From PALSA-612 sp964595575 (GTDB lineage Bacteria > Actinomycetota > Thermoleophilia > Gaiellales > Gaiellaceae): a stretch of DNA of 15,079 nt. Position 1 is the stretch's first letter, and each line of letters opens with the position of its first letter. The position numbers and the translations under genes are program-made. Shown in pieces: positions 4,901 to 11,671 of the stretch. Where the stretch lies: positions 1-15,079 of the forward strand of contig CAZQRA010000058.1 of the NCBI GenBank assembly GCA_964595575.1, in the 5' to 3' direction. Under the pieces are notes generated by a model. The model had not been told where the DNA came from and did not search any database. It worked only from the letters and a program-made list of their open reading frames with translations.

Positions 4901-6178
4901 CACCTCCCAGGCTCGGCGCACGTCCTCCTCGGTCGTCCGGGCGTTGCCGACGGCCAGGCGGAGGACGTAGCGGCCGTTCAGGCGGGTGTGGGAGATGAAG
5001 ATCTCCCCGCTCGCGTTCACCCGCTCGAGCAGGGCCTCGTTCTCTCGGTCGGATCCCTGGCGACGGAAGCAGACGACGGAGAAGGGTCGAGGCGCGCACA
5101 GCTCCCACCCGGGCTCGGCCCGCACCCAGCCCTCGAACAGGGAGGCCAGGCGGACGTGCTCCCGGACGAGGCGCTGCAGCCCCGACCGCCCGTAGCAGCG
5201 AAGGACGGCCCACAGCTTGAGGGCTCGGAAGCGCCGGCCCAGCGCCGGCCCGTAGTCGCCCAGGCTGTCCACCTCGTCGGAGGTGCGCAGGTACTCGGGG
5301 ACGAGGCTGAAGGCCCGCTTGAAGTCCGCCGGCCGCCTCGTCCACAAAAGCGAGCAGTCCATCGGGGTCAGCATCCACTTGTGGGCGTTGACGACCAGGG
5401 AGTCGGCCAGCTCCACCCCCCGGCGCGACCAGGCAAGCTCGGGGCACACCCAGCCCGTCCCTGCGTAGGCGGCGTCCACATGGAGCCAGCTGCCGGCCTC
5501 GCGGCAGGCCATCGCCACCTCGGCTACGGGATCGACCGAGGTGGTCGAGGTGGTGCCCACGGTGGCCACCACGCAGGCCACGTCCGAGAGGTCGCCGAGG
5601 GCATCCGCCCGCATGCGGAAGGCGGCGTCCACAGGGACCTTGCGCACCTCCATGCCCAGCATCCTCCCCGCCTTCTCCACCGAGGAGTGGGCGTGCTCGG
5701 AGCAGACCACTGCCTGGCGGCCGGTCGCCTGGCGGGCGGCGACGAGGGAGGCCAGCGTCGAGGTGGAGGCGCTGTCCTCGATGTGGCCGTGCCAGCCGGA
5801 GGGAAGCCCCAGGAGCTGGGCGACCCAGTCCACCACGTGCAGCTCGAGCTCCGTCAGGGCCGGCGAAGCCCGCCAGAGGATGCCGACCGGGTTGAGGGTG
5901 GCGGCCAAGAGCTCCGCCAGAATGCCCGGCTCGGAGCCCGTGACGGCGAAGTAGGCGAAGAAGCGGGGCGACTGCCAGTGGGTGATCCCGGGGAGGATGA
6001 CCTCGTCGAGGTCGCGCAGGACGGCCGAGAACGGCTCGGGCTCCTCGGGGGGGGCAGCCGGAAGGCGGGAGCGGATCTCCCCTGGAGCCACCCGGGAGAG
6101 CACCGGGAGCTCCCCCACCCGCTCCAGGTAGCGCGCGGCCCACTCCAGCGCCGCCTGCCCGTCCTCCCGGAAGCTCAC
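4880..6178 (-). CDS. PLP-dependent group II (aromatic amino acid) decarboxylase
   Basis: A 432-residue type-I-fold PLP enzyme of the group II decarboxylase family (DOPA/tryptophan/tyrosine/histidine/glutamate decarboxylases), cytoplasmic. Visible motifs are SPALTELE (105-112, compare SPACTELE of animal DOPA decarboxylase), SEHAHSSVEKAG with ring-stacking H164, VATVGTTSTTSVDP (204-217), HVDAAYAG with D235 that pairs with the pyridine nitrogen, and NAHKW with Schiff-base lysine K267. LGRRFRALKLW and YGRSGLQ follow, closest to aromatic L-amino acid decarboxylases. The loop that carries the catalytic Tyr in that family is shortened (DYGPALGRR, Y309), three residues shorter than the usual DYRxWQIPLGRR. 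The product may be tyramine, tryptamine or phenethylamine; substrate is not readable. The GTG start overlaps the polX stop (GTGA, 6175-6178), so both come from one mRNA, with no obvious metabolic link. Confidence 0.9.
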   Translation of the reverse strand: MSFREDGQAALEWAARYLERVGELPVLSRVAPGEIRSRLPAAPPEEPEPFSAVLRDLDEVILPGITHWQSPRFFAYFAVTGSEPGILAELLAATLNPVGILWRASPALTELELHVVDWVAQLLGLPSGWHGHIEDSASTSTLASLVAARQATGRQAVVCSEHAHSSVEKAGRMLGMEVRKVPVDAAFRMRADALGDLSDVACVVATVGTTSTTSVDPVAEVAMACREAGSWLHVDAAYAGTGWVCPELAWSRRGVELADSLVVNAHKWMLTPMDCSLLWTRRPADFKRAFSLVPEYLRTSDEVDSLGDYGPALGRRFRALKLWAVLRCYGRSGLQRLVREHVRLASLFEGWVRAEPGWELCAPRPFSVVCFRRQGSDRENEALLERVNASGEIFISHTRLNGRYVLRLAVGNARTTEEDVRRAWEVLRREGG

Positions 6179-7890
6179 CCCCTTCGCCTCCTCGCGATCT
6201 CCTCCCAGGGGCGCGTGTTCAGGACCTGCTCCCGGGTCAGCCAGGCCCGCCGCGCCTGGGCGACGCCGAGGTCGATGAAGGCGAGGTTAGAGGCCCGGTG
6301 GGCGTCGCTCGTCACGACCAGCGCCACCCCAGCCTCCCCGGCCAGGCGAGCCAGCCGATCGGGGAGGTCGAGCCGATCGGGCTGGGAGTTGATCTCCAGG
6401 GCAGTGCCCGTCTCCACGGCCTTGTCCAGCACGCGCTCCAGGTCGAGGGCGTAGCCTTCCCTGCTTCCGATCTTGCGCCCTGTGGGGTGACCGATGCAGT
6501 CGACGTGGGGGTTGTCCATGGCCGCCAGGATGCGGGCGGTGGGATCGCGGCCGAAGCTCGTGTGGATGGAGGCCACCACCCAGTCGCGCTGGGCGAGAGC
6601 CTCGTCCGAGAGATCGAGGGAGCCGTCGGCGCGGATGTTGACCTCCACGCCTCGCAGGAGACGGAAGGGGGCAAGCCGGCGGTTGAGGGCCTCGATCTCG
6701 GCGTCCTGCGCTTCCAGGCGGCCGTCCCGCAGGTGGTGGGCATGGTCGGTGACGGCCAGGTAGGCATAGCCGCGGGCGCGGGCGGCCACCGCCATCTCCT
6801 CGAGGGTGGAATGGCCGTCGGCCGACCAGGTCGAGTGGGCGTGCAGGTCCCCGCGCAGGTCTTCCGGCTCCAGGAGACGGGGGAGCGCTCCCTCCCTGGC
6901 CGCCTCCAGCTCGCCTGCGTTCTCGCGGAGCTCGGGGGGGATGTACTGGTAGCCGAGGAAGGCGTAGAGATCCTCCTCCTCGGCGTGCCTGACCACCTCC
7001 CCCGTCTCTACCACGGTCACGCCGTACTCGGACACAGACAGGCCTTGGCGCACGGCCTCCTCGCGCAGGGCCATGTTGTGCTGCTTGGAGCCGGTGGAGT
7101 GCTGGAGCAGGTTGCCGTAGCACGCGGGCGGTACCACCCGTAGCTCGACGCGCAAGCCCTCTCGGGAGACGACGGCGGCCTTGGTGCCACCCCGGGCGAC
7201 CACCTCGGCCACCCAGGGAAGGGACACGAAGCCCTCGATGAGAGCGTGGGCATCGGAGGCGGTAGCGATGAGGTCGAGGTCGCGCACCGTCTCCTTGCGG
7301 CGACGGACGCTTCCCGCCTCCGACACCTTGACCGAGGCAGGATGGTCGCGGAGGGCCGCCACCGCCTCCAGCGCCGCCGGCAGAGCGACGCCGAGGAGGG
7401 TCCGCGCGGGAGCGGCTCCCGCCTCTGCTCGGGCCGCCAGCGCCCTCAGCACCTTTTCCTCGGTCTTGGGCCCCAAGCCGCTGAGCGCGCGTAGCCGCCT
7501 CCCCTCCGCCGCCTCCCGCAGCTCCTCGAGGGTCGTGACTCCCAGCTCCTGCCAGATGCGACGAGCGGTCTTGGGGCCCAGGCCGGGCAGGCGCACGAGC
7601 TCCACCACCCCCGGCGGCACCAGAGCCTTGTGCTTGGTCAGCGCCCGGACCTCGCCTTCCCTCACGATCTCCAGGATCTTTCCCTCCAGGGTGCGCCCGA
7701 TTCCCTGAAGCTCCTTGGCCTTGCCCTCCAAGGCGAGCTGGGCGACGGAGGCGCCGGTCTCGCGGATCCGGGCTGCCGCTCGCCGGTAGGCGAGCACGCG
7801 GAAGGGGTCCTCCCCCTCCAGCTCGAGGATGTCGGCCAGGAGCTCGAGCTGGGAGGCGACCTCGGCGTTGGAGGGAAGCTGGTCGGCCAC
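6175..7890 (-). CDS. polX: DNA polymerase X family protein with C-terminal PHP phosphoesterase domain
   Basis: A 571-residue bacterial PolX, close to the usual 570. I start at the GTG at 7890-7888, which gives MADQLPSNAEVASQLELLADILELEG like family N-termini and lies 7 nt after TATCAT; the longer ATG frame from 7938 would overlap that promoter. Helix-hairpin-helix motifs are at about 61-76, 101-117 and 136-151. The polymerase site is GSVRRRKETVRDLD (193-206) with D204 and D206. The third carboxylate, Asp in VDxRxV of other family X enzymes, is Glu249 here (VELRVV). TGSKQHN at 266-272 is conserved. The PHP domain (about 345-560) has all expected metal ligands: H350, H352, D358, H383, E416, H443, H468, D529 and H531, giving 3'-5' exonuclease/AP-processing activity. 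Expected role is gap filling in base excision repair; polymerase strength is uncertain because of the Glu. Confidence 0.92.
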   Translation of the reverse strand: MADQLPSNAEVASQLELLADILELEGEDPFRVLAYRRAAARIRETGASVAQLALEGKAKELQGIGRTLEGKILEIVREGEVRALTKHKALVPPGVVELVRLPGLGPKTARRIWQELGVTTLEELREAAEGRRLRALSGLGPKTEEKVLRALAARAEAGAAPARTLLGVALPAALEAVAALRDHPASVKVSEAGSVRRRKETVRDLDLIATASDAHALIEGFVSLPWVAEVVARGGTKAAVVSREGLRVELRVVPPACYGNLLQHSTGSKQHNMALREEAVRQGLSVSEYGVTVVETGEVVRHAEEEDLYAFLGYQYIPPELRENAGELEAAREGALPRLLEPEDLRGDLHAHSTWSADGHSTLEEMAVAARARGYAYLAVTDHAHHLRDGRLEAQDAEIEALNRRLAPFRLLRGVEVNIRADGSLDLSDEALAQRDWVVASIHTSFGRDPTARILAAMDNPHVDCIGHPTGRKIGSREGYALDLERVLDKAVETGTALEINSQPDRLDLPDRLARLAGEAGVALVVTSDAHRASNLAFIDLGVAQARRAWLTREQVLNTRPWEEIARRRRG

Positions 7891-7897
7891 GACGGCG

Positions 7898-7903
7898 ATG
7901 ATA
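7898..7903 (-). promoter_or_regulatory. -10 box of polX
   Basis: On the minus strand 7903-7898 reads TATCAT, five of six to TATAAT, 7 nt upstream of the GTG at 7890. No Shine-Dalgarno site is seen, so the transcript is probably leaderless. No -35 is recognisable. The same bases on the plus strand contain the ATG proposed for the divergent glycosyltransferase. Confidence 0.55.
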
Positions 7904-8629
7904 CGGGGAGCCGTGCGCGCCACCGTCTGCCTTCCCACCTACAACGAGCGCGAGAGCCTGGAGCCCATGCTGCGGGCGCTGGGGCGCGTCCTTCCCCGGG
8001 AAGGGCGGGTCCTCGTCATCGACGATAGCTCCCCCGACGGGACCGGCGAGCTGGCCGACCGGCTGGCGGCAGAGCTCGCCTACGTGGACGTCCTCCACCG
8101 ACCGCGCAAGGAAGGCCTGGGCCCGGCCTACATCGCCGGCTTCCGACGGGCCTTGGCCGAGGGGGCAGAGCTCGTGCTGGAGATGGACTGCGACTTCTCC
8201 CACGATCCGGCCGACGTGCCCCGCCTCATCGCCGCCTCCCGAGAGGCCGACCTCGTGCTCGGCTCGCGCTACGTGGCCGGCGGCAGGGTGGAGAACTGGA
8301 GCTTGCCGCGGCGGGCCCTCTCGGCCGGAGGGTGCTGGTACGCTCGGGCGATCCTGGGCATTCCCGTGCGCGACCTCACAGGGGGCTTCAAGTGCTTTCG
8401 GCGCCGGGTGCTGGAGGCGATCGACCTGGACGCCGTCTCCTCCCGGGGATACGCGTTCCAGATCGAGCTCACCTACCGGGCGATCCGGGCCGGCTTCCGG
8501 GTGAGGGAGATCCCCATCACCTTCGCCGAGCGGATGGCGGGGCGCTCCAAGATGAGCCGAGCGATCGCGGCGGAGGCGGCCTGGAAGGTACCGGCGCTGC
8601 GGCTGGCCGCCCTCCGCGGCAAGCTCTAG
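7898..8629 (+). CDS. family 2 glycosyltransferase, polyprenol-phosphate-mannose-synthase-like
   Basis: A 243-residue GT2 enzyme with the Dpm1/Ppm1 catalytic-domain pattern: VCLPTYNERESL (10-21), VLVIDDSSPDGT (38-49), RPRKEGLGPAY (68-78), the metal-binding EMDCDFSHDP (95-104, D97 and D99), LGSRYVAGG (121-129), TGGFKCFRR (161-169) and ITFAERMAGRSKMS (207-220). It is expected to transfer mannose (or another hexose) from a nucleotide sugar to polyprenyl phosphate at the inner membrane face, supplying lipid-linked sugar for glycans or protein mannosylation. It has no C-terminal membrane helices, unlike longer GtrB-type relatives. The start is uncertain: ATG 7898 (used) or GTG 7913, which would give MRATVCLPTYNE, close to homologue N-termini; neither has a Shine-Dalgarno site or a TANNNT box at the usual spacing. 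It is divergent from polX, and the start regions nearly abut. Confidence 0.85.
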   Translation: MIRGAVRATVCLPTYNERESLEPMLRALGRVLPREGRVLVIDDSSPDGTGELADRLAAELAYVDVLHRPRKEGLGPAYIAGFRRALAEGAELVLEMDCDFSHDPADVPRLIAASREADLVLGSRYVAGGRVENWSLPRRALSAGGCWYARAILGIPVRDLTGGFKCFRRRVLEAIDLDAVSSRGYAFQIELTYRAIRAGFRVREIPITFAERMAGRSKMSRAIAAEAAWKVPALRLAALRGKL

Positions 8630-8712
8630 GGATCCCGATCGAGGCCTGGAGACGACGGGGGGCGCGCCCATCCCAGAACCGAGGGCCGGCGCAGAGCGAG
8701 GTCGAGCCGGAG

Positions 8713-8732
8713 GCGAGGAGCCTCGCTACCAT
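8713..8732 (+). promoter_or_regulatory. -10 box of the thioredoxin gene with adjoining dyad
   Basis: TACCAT at 8727-8732 is a TANNNT -10, 8 nt before the ATG at 8741. Immediately upstream GCGAGG-AG-CCTCGC (8713-8726) is a perfect 6-2-6 inverted repeat touching the -10, a possible operator in the promoter spacer. No -35 is recognised. The rest of the 111-bp gap after the glycosyltransferase holds only a GGGCGCGCCC palindrome at 8660-8669. Confidence 0.45.
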
Positions 8733-8740
8733 GCCCGCTC

Positions 8741-9058
8741 ATGATCGAGGTCACCGACGCCACCTTCGAGGAGGTGGTGCTCAAGGCGGAGAAGCCCATG
8801 GTGGTCGACTTCTGGGCCCCCTGGTGCAGCCCCTGCCGGGCGGTGGAGCCCATCTTCGAGCAGCTCGCCGCCGAGCAGGATCGGGTGCTCTTCGCCTCCC
8901 TCGACATCGACCGCAACATGGCCACCGCCTCCCGCTACGGGGTGCTCTCCATCCCCACCGCCATCCTCTTCGAGGGCGGGCAACCCAAGGTCACGGTGGT
9001 CGGGGCAAGACCCCGCTCCTACTACGAGAAGGTGTGGGCCCCCTGGCTCGCCCCCTAG
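8741..9058 (+). CDS. thioredoxin-fold protein with WCSPC active site
   Basis: A 105-residue single-domain thioredoxin, cytoplasmic (no signal peptide). Key features are VVDFWAPWCSPC (21-32) with redox cysteines C29 and C32, the buried D23, and the cis-proline in SIPTAILF (P72). The C-terminus carries an aromatic segment, YYEKVWAPWLAP. The active site is WCSPC in place of the usual WCGPC, a Gly-to-Ser change between the cysteines that in this fold may alter redox potential. A general disulfide reductase role is likely, but a specialised partner is possible; no thioredoxin reductase lies nearby. The ATG at 8741 has no Shine-Dalgarno site and sits 8 nt after TACCAT. Its TAG stop shares the CTAG palindrome 9055-9058 with the convergent acetyltransferase gene. 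Confidence 0.88.
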   Translation: MIEVTDATFEEVVLKAEKPMVVDFWAPWCSPCRAVEPIFEQLAAEQDRVLFASLDIDRNMATASRYGVLSIPTAILFEGGQPKVTVVGARPRSYYEKVWAPWLAP

Positions 9059-9687
9059 CCTCCTCGCCCTCGCCGACCGCCCTCGCCCACCGGAGCCCGG
9101 CCCAAGCGGGCGAGGAGGCTGGCCTTGACAGCCGGCCACTCGTCGTCGGTGATCGCATACCAGGCCGAGTCGCGCACCCGGGCCCGATCGTCGCCGACCA
9201 GCATGTGCTTCCGGAAGATGCCCTCGAAGCGGGCAGGAAGCGCCTCCAGGGCCGCCCGCGAGCGGGCGTTCCCGGCGTCCGTCTTGAGCTCGACCCGCAT
9301 GCAGCCGAGCCGCTCGAAGGCGTGCTCGAGCAGGAGGAGCTTGGCCTCGCGGTTGGCCCCCGTACCCCACAGGGAGCGACGAAGCCAGGTCCACCCGATC
9401 TCCAGGCCGCGGTGCTGGGGGCGTAGGGCCAGGTAGCGGGTGCTGCCGACAGCCTTGCTGGTCGTCGCCTGGAGGATGGCGAAGGCGGCCTCCTCGCCCC
9501 GTCGCGACCGCTCGAGCGCCTCCTCGAGCCACGCGCGGAAGGCCTGGGGGCTACGGGAGGGATCGCAGGGCATGTACGACCAGTCCATGTCCCGGGCAGC
9601 CTGGTACAGGTCCCGCTCGTGCTCGCGGGCGAGCGGCTCGAGGACGACCACCTCGCCCACCAGGCGAGGACGAAGCTCCTGCCACAC
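9055..9687 (-). CDS. GNAT family acetyltransferase (RimJ/RimL-like)
   Basis: A 210-residue GNAT-fold protein of the RimL/RimJ-like type that acetylates protein N-termini or small amines with acetyl-CoA. Visible are the N-terminal VVLEPLAREHERDLY, the strand GSTRYLALRPQHRGLEIGWTWL, the acetyl-CoA loop GTGANREAKLLLLEHAFERLG and the ELKTDAGNARSRAALE segment that closes the fold. The C-terminal tail is Gly/Arg-rich (VGEGGRRGRGG). The GTG at 9687 is preceded on the same strand by TACGCT at 9699-9694 with a 6-nt gap and no Shine-Dalgarno site. Its stop lies in CTAG shared with the thioredoxin gene. It is 34 bp downstream of the OB-HD gene on the same strand and may also receive read-through. Substrate unknown. 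Confidence 0.87.
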   Translation of the reverse strand: MWQELRPRLVGEVVVLEPLAREHERDLYQAARDMDWSYMPCDPSRSPQAFRAWLEEALERSRRGEEAAFAILQATTSKAVGSTRYLALRPQHRGLEIGWTWLRRSLWGTGANREAKLLLLEHAFERLGCMRVELKTDAGNARSRAALEALPARFEGIFRKHMLVGDDRARVRDSAWYAITDDEWPAVKASLLARLGRAPVGEGGRRGRGG

Positions 9688-9693
9688 GCCGCC

Positions 9694-9699
9694 AGCGTA
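9694..9699 (-). promoter_or_regulatory. -10 box of the acetyltransferase gene
   Basis: Minus-strand TACGCT (9699-9694), a TANNNT hexamer, ends 6 nt before the GTG at 9687. It sits in the 34-bp gap after the OB-HD gene and would give a leaderless mRNA. The match to TATAAT is only three of six, so confidence rests on the spacing shared with other genes here. Confidence 0.4.
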
Positions 9700-9721
9700 G
9701 CGGGGAAGGAGGCGCCCCTGG

Positions 9722-10555
9722 CTACTCCTCCCCTACCGCCCGGGTCGCCGCCACCGCGTCCAGCTGGTTCGCGTGGTAGAGGCACGCCGCCTCCGCCGTC
9801 TTGGCAGCCCGGATCTCGTGGTGGCAAGCCACGGCGTGGAGGAGCTCGGCCCGCAGCTCTCCTGGAAGCCTCTGCGCCCCCTCCTCGATTAGGCGCAGGC
9901 CGAGCTGGACGTGGCCGAGCAGCCGCCCCTCGGGGGTGGCCGGAAACCCGGGGCCCGGCGTCAGCTCCACGGTACGTCCCACGTCGTGGAGGAGGGCAGC
10001 GGCCACCAGGAGGTCGGCGCGGAGCCGAGGATGGAGCTGACAGAGGTCGCGGCAGATCGTCGCCACCGCCACCGTGTGCTCGAGGAGGCCGCCGGCGTAG
10101 CCGTGGTGGCCGTCCGGGGAGGCGGGAAGGTCTCGCATCCTCGCTCGGATCTCCGCCGCCCCCAGGACGCTCGTCGCCGCCTCCCGGAGGCCGGCGTGGG
10201 CGATCTCCGAGGCCAGGAAGTCCAGGAATCCCTCCAGCTCGTCGGGGTCGCGACGGAGCGCGGGCACCAAGGAGCGGGGGTCGACGTCCGCCCGCTCCAA
10301 AGCGCGCACCTCGAGCTGGAGGCGGCGTCGGTAGCGTCCCACCCGGCCGACCACCCGCACGGCGTCTCCCTCGCCGAAGCGGGCATCGAGGAGATCCACG
10401 TCCTGCCACACGCGACCCTCGATGCGACCGCTGCGATCGACCAGCTCCAGGGCTAGGTACTCGCTGCCCGCCCGTGTACGCAGGCGCCGCTTGCGGGCGA
10501 CCGCGTACACGCCCTCGACCAGGCGGCTCTCCTCGAGCTCGGCGATCGCGCTCAC
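9722..10555 (-). CDS. OB-fold plus HD-domain protein, YhaM-like 3'-5' exoribonuclease
   Basis: A 277-residue protein with an N-terminal OB-fold (about 10-90; EGVYAVARKRRLRTRAGSEY, then the strand GRIEGRVW) that would bind single-stranded nucleic acid, and an HD metal-dependent phosphohydrolase domain (about 105-275). HD features are HHGYAGGLLEHTVAVA (150-165, H160), LLHDVGRT (188-195, H190-D191), GHVQLG (214-219), HAVACHH (240-246) and LYHANQLDA (259-267, D266). This order is that of YhaM/CBF1-type exoribonucleases (about 314 residues in Bacillus), so 3'-5' RNA or ssDNA trimming is the likely activity. It is somewhat shorter, and the GSPxxPKTPEA loop is reduced to EIRAAKTAEA. The GTG start at 10555 follows TAGACT by 8 nt with no Shine-Dalgarno. 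It is divergent from the DUF1015 operon. Confidence 0.82.
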   Translation of the reverse strand: MSAIAELEESRLVEGVYAVARKRRLRTRAGSEYLALELVDRSGRIEGRVWQDVDLLDARFGEGDAVRVVGRVGRYRRRLQLEVRALERADVDPRSLVPALRRDPDELEGFLDFLASEIAHAGLREAATSVLGAAEIRARMRDLPASPDGHHGYAGGLLEHTVAVATICRDLCQLHPRLRADLLVAAALLHDVGRTVELTPGPGFPATPEGRLLGHVQLGLRLIEEGAQRLPGELRAELLHAVACHHEIRAAKTAEAACLYHANQLDAVAATRAVGEE

Positions 10556-10563
10556 GGAGGGCG

Positions 10564-10569
10564 AGTCTA
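10564..10569 (-). promoter_or_regulatory. -10 box of the OB-HD gene
   Basis: Minus-strand TAGACT (10569-10564), four of six to TATAAT, ends 8 nt before the GTG at 10555. There is no Shine-Dalgarno site, so a leaderless or near-leaderless transcript is predicted. Confidence 0.45.
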
Positions 10570-10586
10570 GGGGGAGCGGCGGATGC

Positions 10587-10592
10587 TAGGCT
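10587..10592 (+). promoter_or_regulatory. -10 box of the DUF1015 operon
   Basis: TAGGCT, a TANNNT hexamer, ends 8 nt before the GTG at 10601 and supports that codon over the ATG at 10583, which would lie upstream of the -10. It faces away from the OB-HD -10, with 17 bp between the two hexamers. Confidence 0.45.
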
Positions 10593-10600
10593 GGCCGCTC

Positions 10601-11671
10601 GTGGCCCGCGTCTTCCCGTTCCGTGCCGTCCACTACGACGAGCGGCGGGCAGGGCCGCTCGAGCGCCTGGTGGCTCCCCCCTACGACGTGATCGACGCCC
10701 GCGCCCGGGAGCGCTACCTGGCGGCGAGCCCCTACAACGTCGTCCGCCTGACCCTGCCCGAGAGCGAGGCCGAGGCAGCCTCCCTGTGGCGCTCCTGGCG
10801 GGACGAGGGCATCCTGACCCAGGAGGAGGAGCCGGGCCTGTGGTGGCTCTGCCAGGAGTACGTGGGCCCCGACGGGGTTGCCCGACGGCGAGAGGGCCTC
10901 GTCTGCGCCGTGGCCGTGGAGCCCTACGCGGCTCGTGTCATCCTCCCCCACGAGCGCACCCACGCCGGCCCCAAGGAGGGGCGCCTGCGCCTCCTGCGGG
11001 CGGTGCGGGCCCAGCTCGAGCCCATCTTCCTGCTCGTCCGGGGTCGCCTCCCGGGACCCTCCGGCCGTCCCCTGGTCGAGGTTGAGCTGGAAGGGGTCCG
11101 CAACCTCGTGTGGCGGGCCGACGCCGGCGCTCTTTCCTCGCTCGAGGACGCCACCCTGCTCATCGCCGACGGCCACCACCGGTACGAGACCGCGCTCGCC
11201 TTCCACGCCGAGGAGGGGTCGCCGGCGAGCGGCCTCGTCCTCGCCGTCATCGTCCCCAGCGAGCAGGAGGGGTTGACCATCTTCCCCACCCACCGGGTGG
11301 CCCGCCGCTTGGCCCAGGTTCCGGCCGGCCGAGAGGCGCCAAGCGTGGAGGAGGGACTCGCCTCCCTGCCCGAAGGGCGCGCGGCCTGCGTCCTCTACCG
11401 AGCCGGGCGGGCCCTCGTGGTGGAGGGGAAGGAAGGGGAGCTGGACACAGCCCTGGTCGAGCGGCTGGGGCCGGAGGGCGTCTCCTACACCCCCCGGGCA
11501 GACGAAGCTATCGCCGCCGTCGACAGCGGCCTGGCCGAGGCCGCCTTCCTCCTCCGCCCCCCCACCTTGGAGCAGGTGTGGTCGGTCGCCGAGCGGGGCC
11601 AGACGATGCCCCAGAAGAGCACGTACTTCTACCCCAAGCTCCCCTCGGGGCTCCTCTTCCTGCCCCTGTGA
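10601..11671 (+). CDS. DUF1015 family protein
   Basis: A 356-residue member of the DUF1015 family, whose molecular function is not established as far as I know. The N-terminus ARVFPFRAVHYDE and PPYDVID (25-31) are family hallmarks, as is LLIADGHHRYETALAF (about 178-193). The GTG at 10601 is preferred because it puts the protein start just before ARVFPFRA, as in relatives, and follows TAGGCT by 8 nt; the in-frame ATG at 10583 precedes that hexamer. It leads a run of five genes joined by 4-nt overlaps, and its stop overlaps the next start as GTGA (11668-11671). The conserved DGHHRYE suggests a metal- or phosphate-handling catalytic site, which is inference. No Shine-Dalgarno site. Confidence 0.88.
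   Translation: MARVFPFRAVHYDERRAGPLERLVAPPYDVIDARARERYLAASPYNVVRLTLPESEAEAASLWRSWRDEGILTQEEEPGLWWLCQEYVGPDGVARRREGLVCAVAVEPYAARVILPHERTHAGPKEGRLRLLRAVRAQLEPIFLLVRGRLPGPSGRPLVEVELEGVRNLVWRADAGALSSLEDATLLIADGHHRYETALAFHAEEGSPASGLVLAVIVPSEQEGLTIFPTHRVARRLAQVPAGREAPSVEEGLASLPEGRAACVLYRAGRALVVEGKEGELDTALVERLGPEGVSYTPRADEAIAAVDSGLAEAAFLLRPPTLEQVWSVAERGQTMPQKSTYFYPKLPSGLLFLPL

Noticed and set aside
6775..6791. CGGGCGCGGGCGG-like GC runs and other short direct repeats inside genes
   Set aside because: They follow from codon usage in Ala/Arg/Gly-rich coding sequence; no regular spacing or array is present, so no CRISPR or tandem repeat is claimed.
7891..7938. 16-residue N-terminal extension of polX from the ATG at 7938
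   Set aside because: It adds MGRQTVARTAPRIIAV, not seen in PolX N-termini, and would place the start upstream of the TATCAT box; the GTG at 7890 gives the usual family length.
8660..8669. GGGCGCGCCC palindrome in the gap before the thioredoxin gene
   Set aside because: Ten-base GC palindromes are expected by chance at this composition, and it has no loop or tail for a terminator.
6287..8671. 794-codon minus-strand open frame
   Set aside because: It runs in another frame through polX and antisense to the glycosyltransferase, and its composition is Pro/Arg/Gly-rich with no recognisable domain, while the alternative frames carry clear PolX and GT2 motifs.
10583..10600. ATG at 10583 as the DUF1015 start
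   Set aside because: It lies upstream of the TAGGCT box and adds six residues (MLGWPL) before the conserved ARVFPFRA start; the GTG at 10601 fits better.
9619..11085. 488-codon plus-strand open frame opposite the OB-HD and GNAT genes
   Set aside because: Low-complexity Arg/Pro/Gly translation without motifs; the opposite strand and the 10601 gene explain the sequence.
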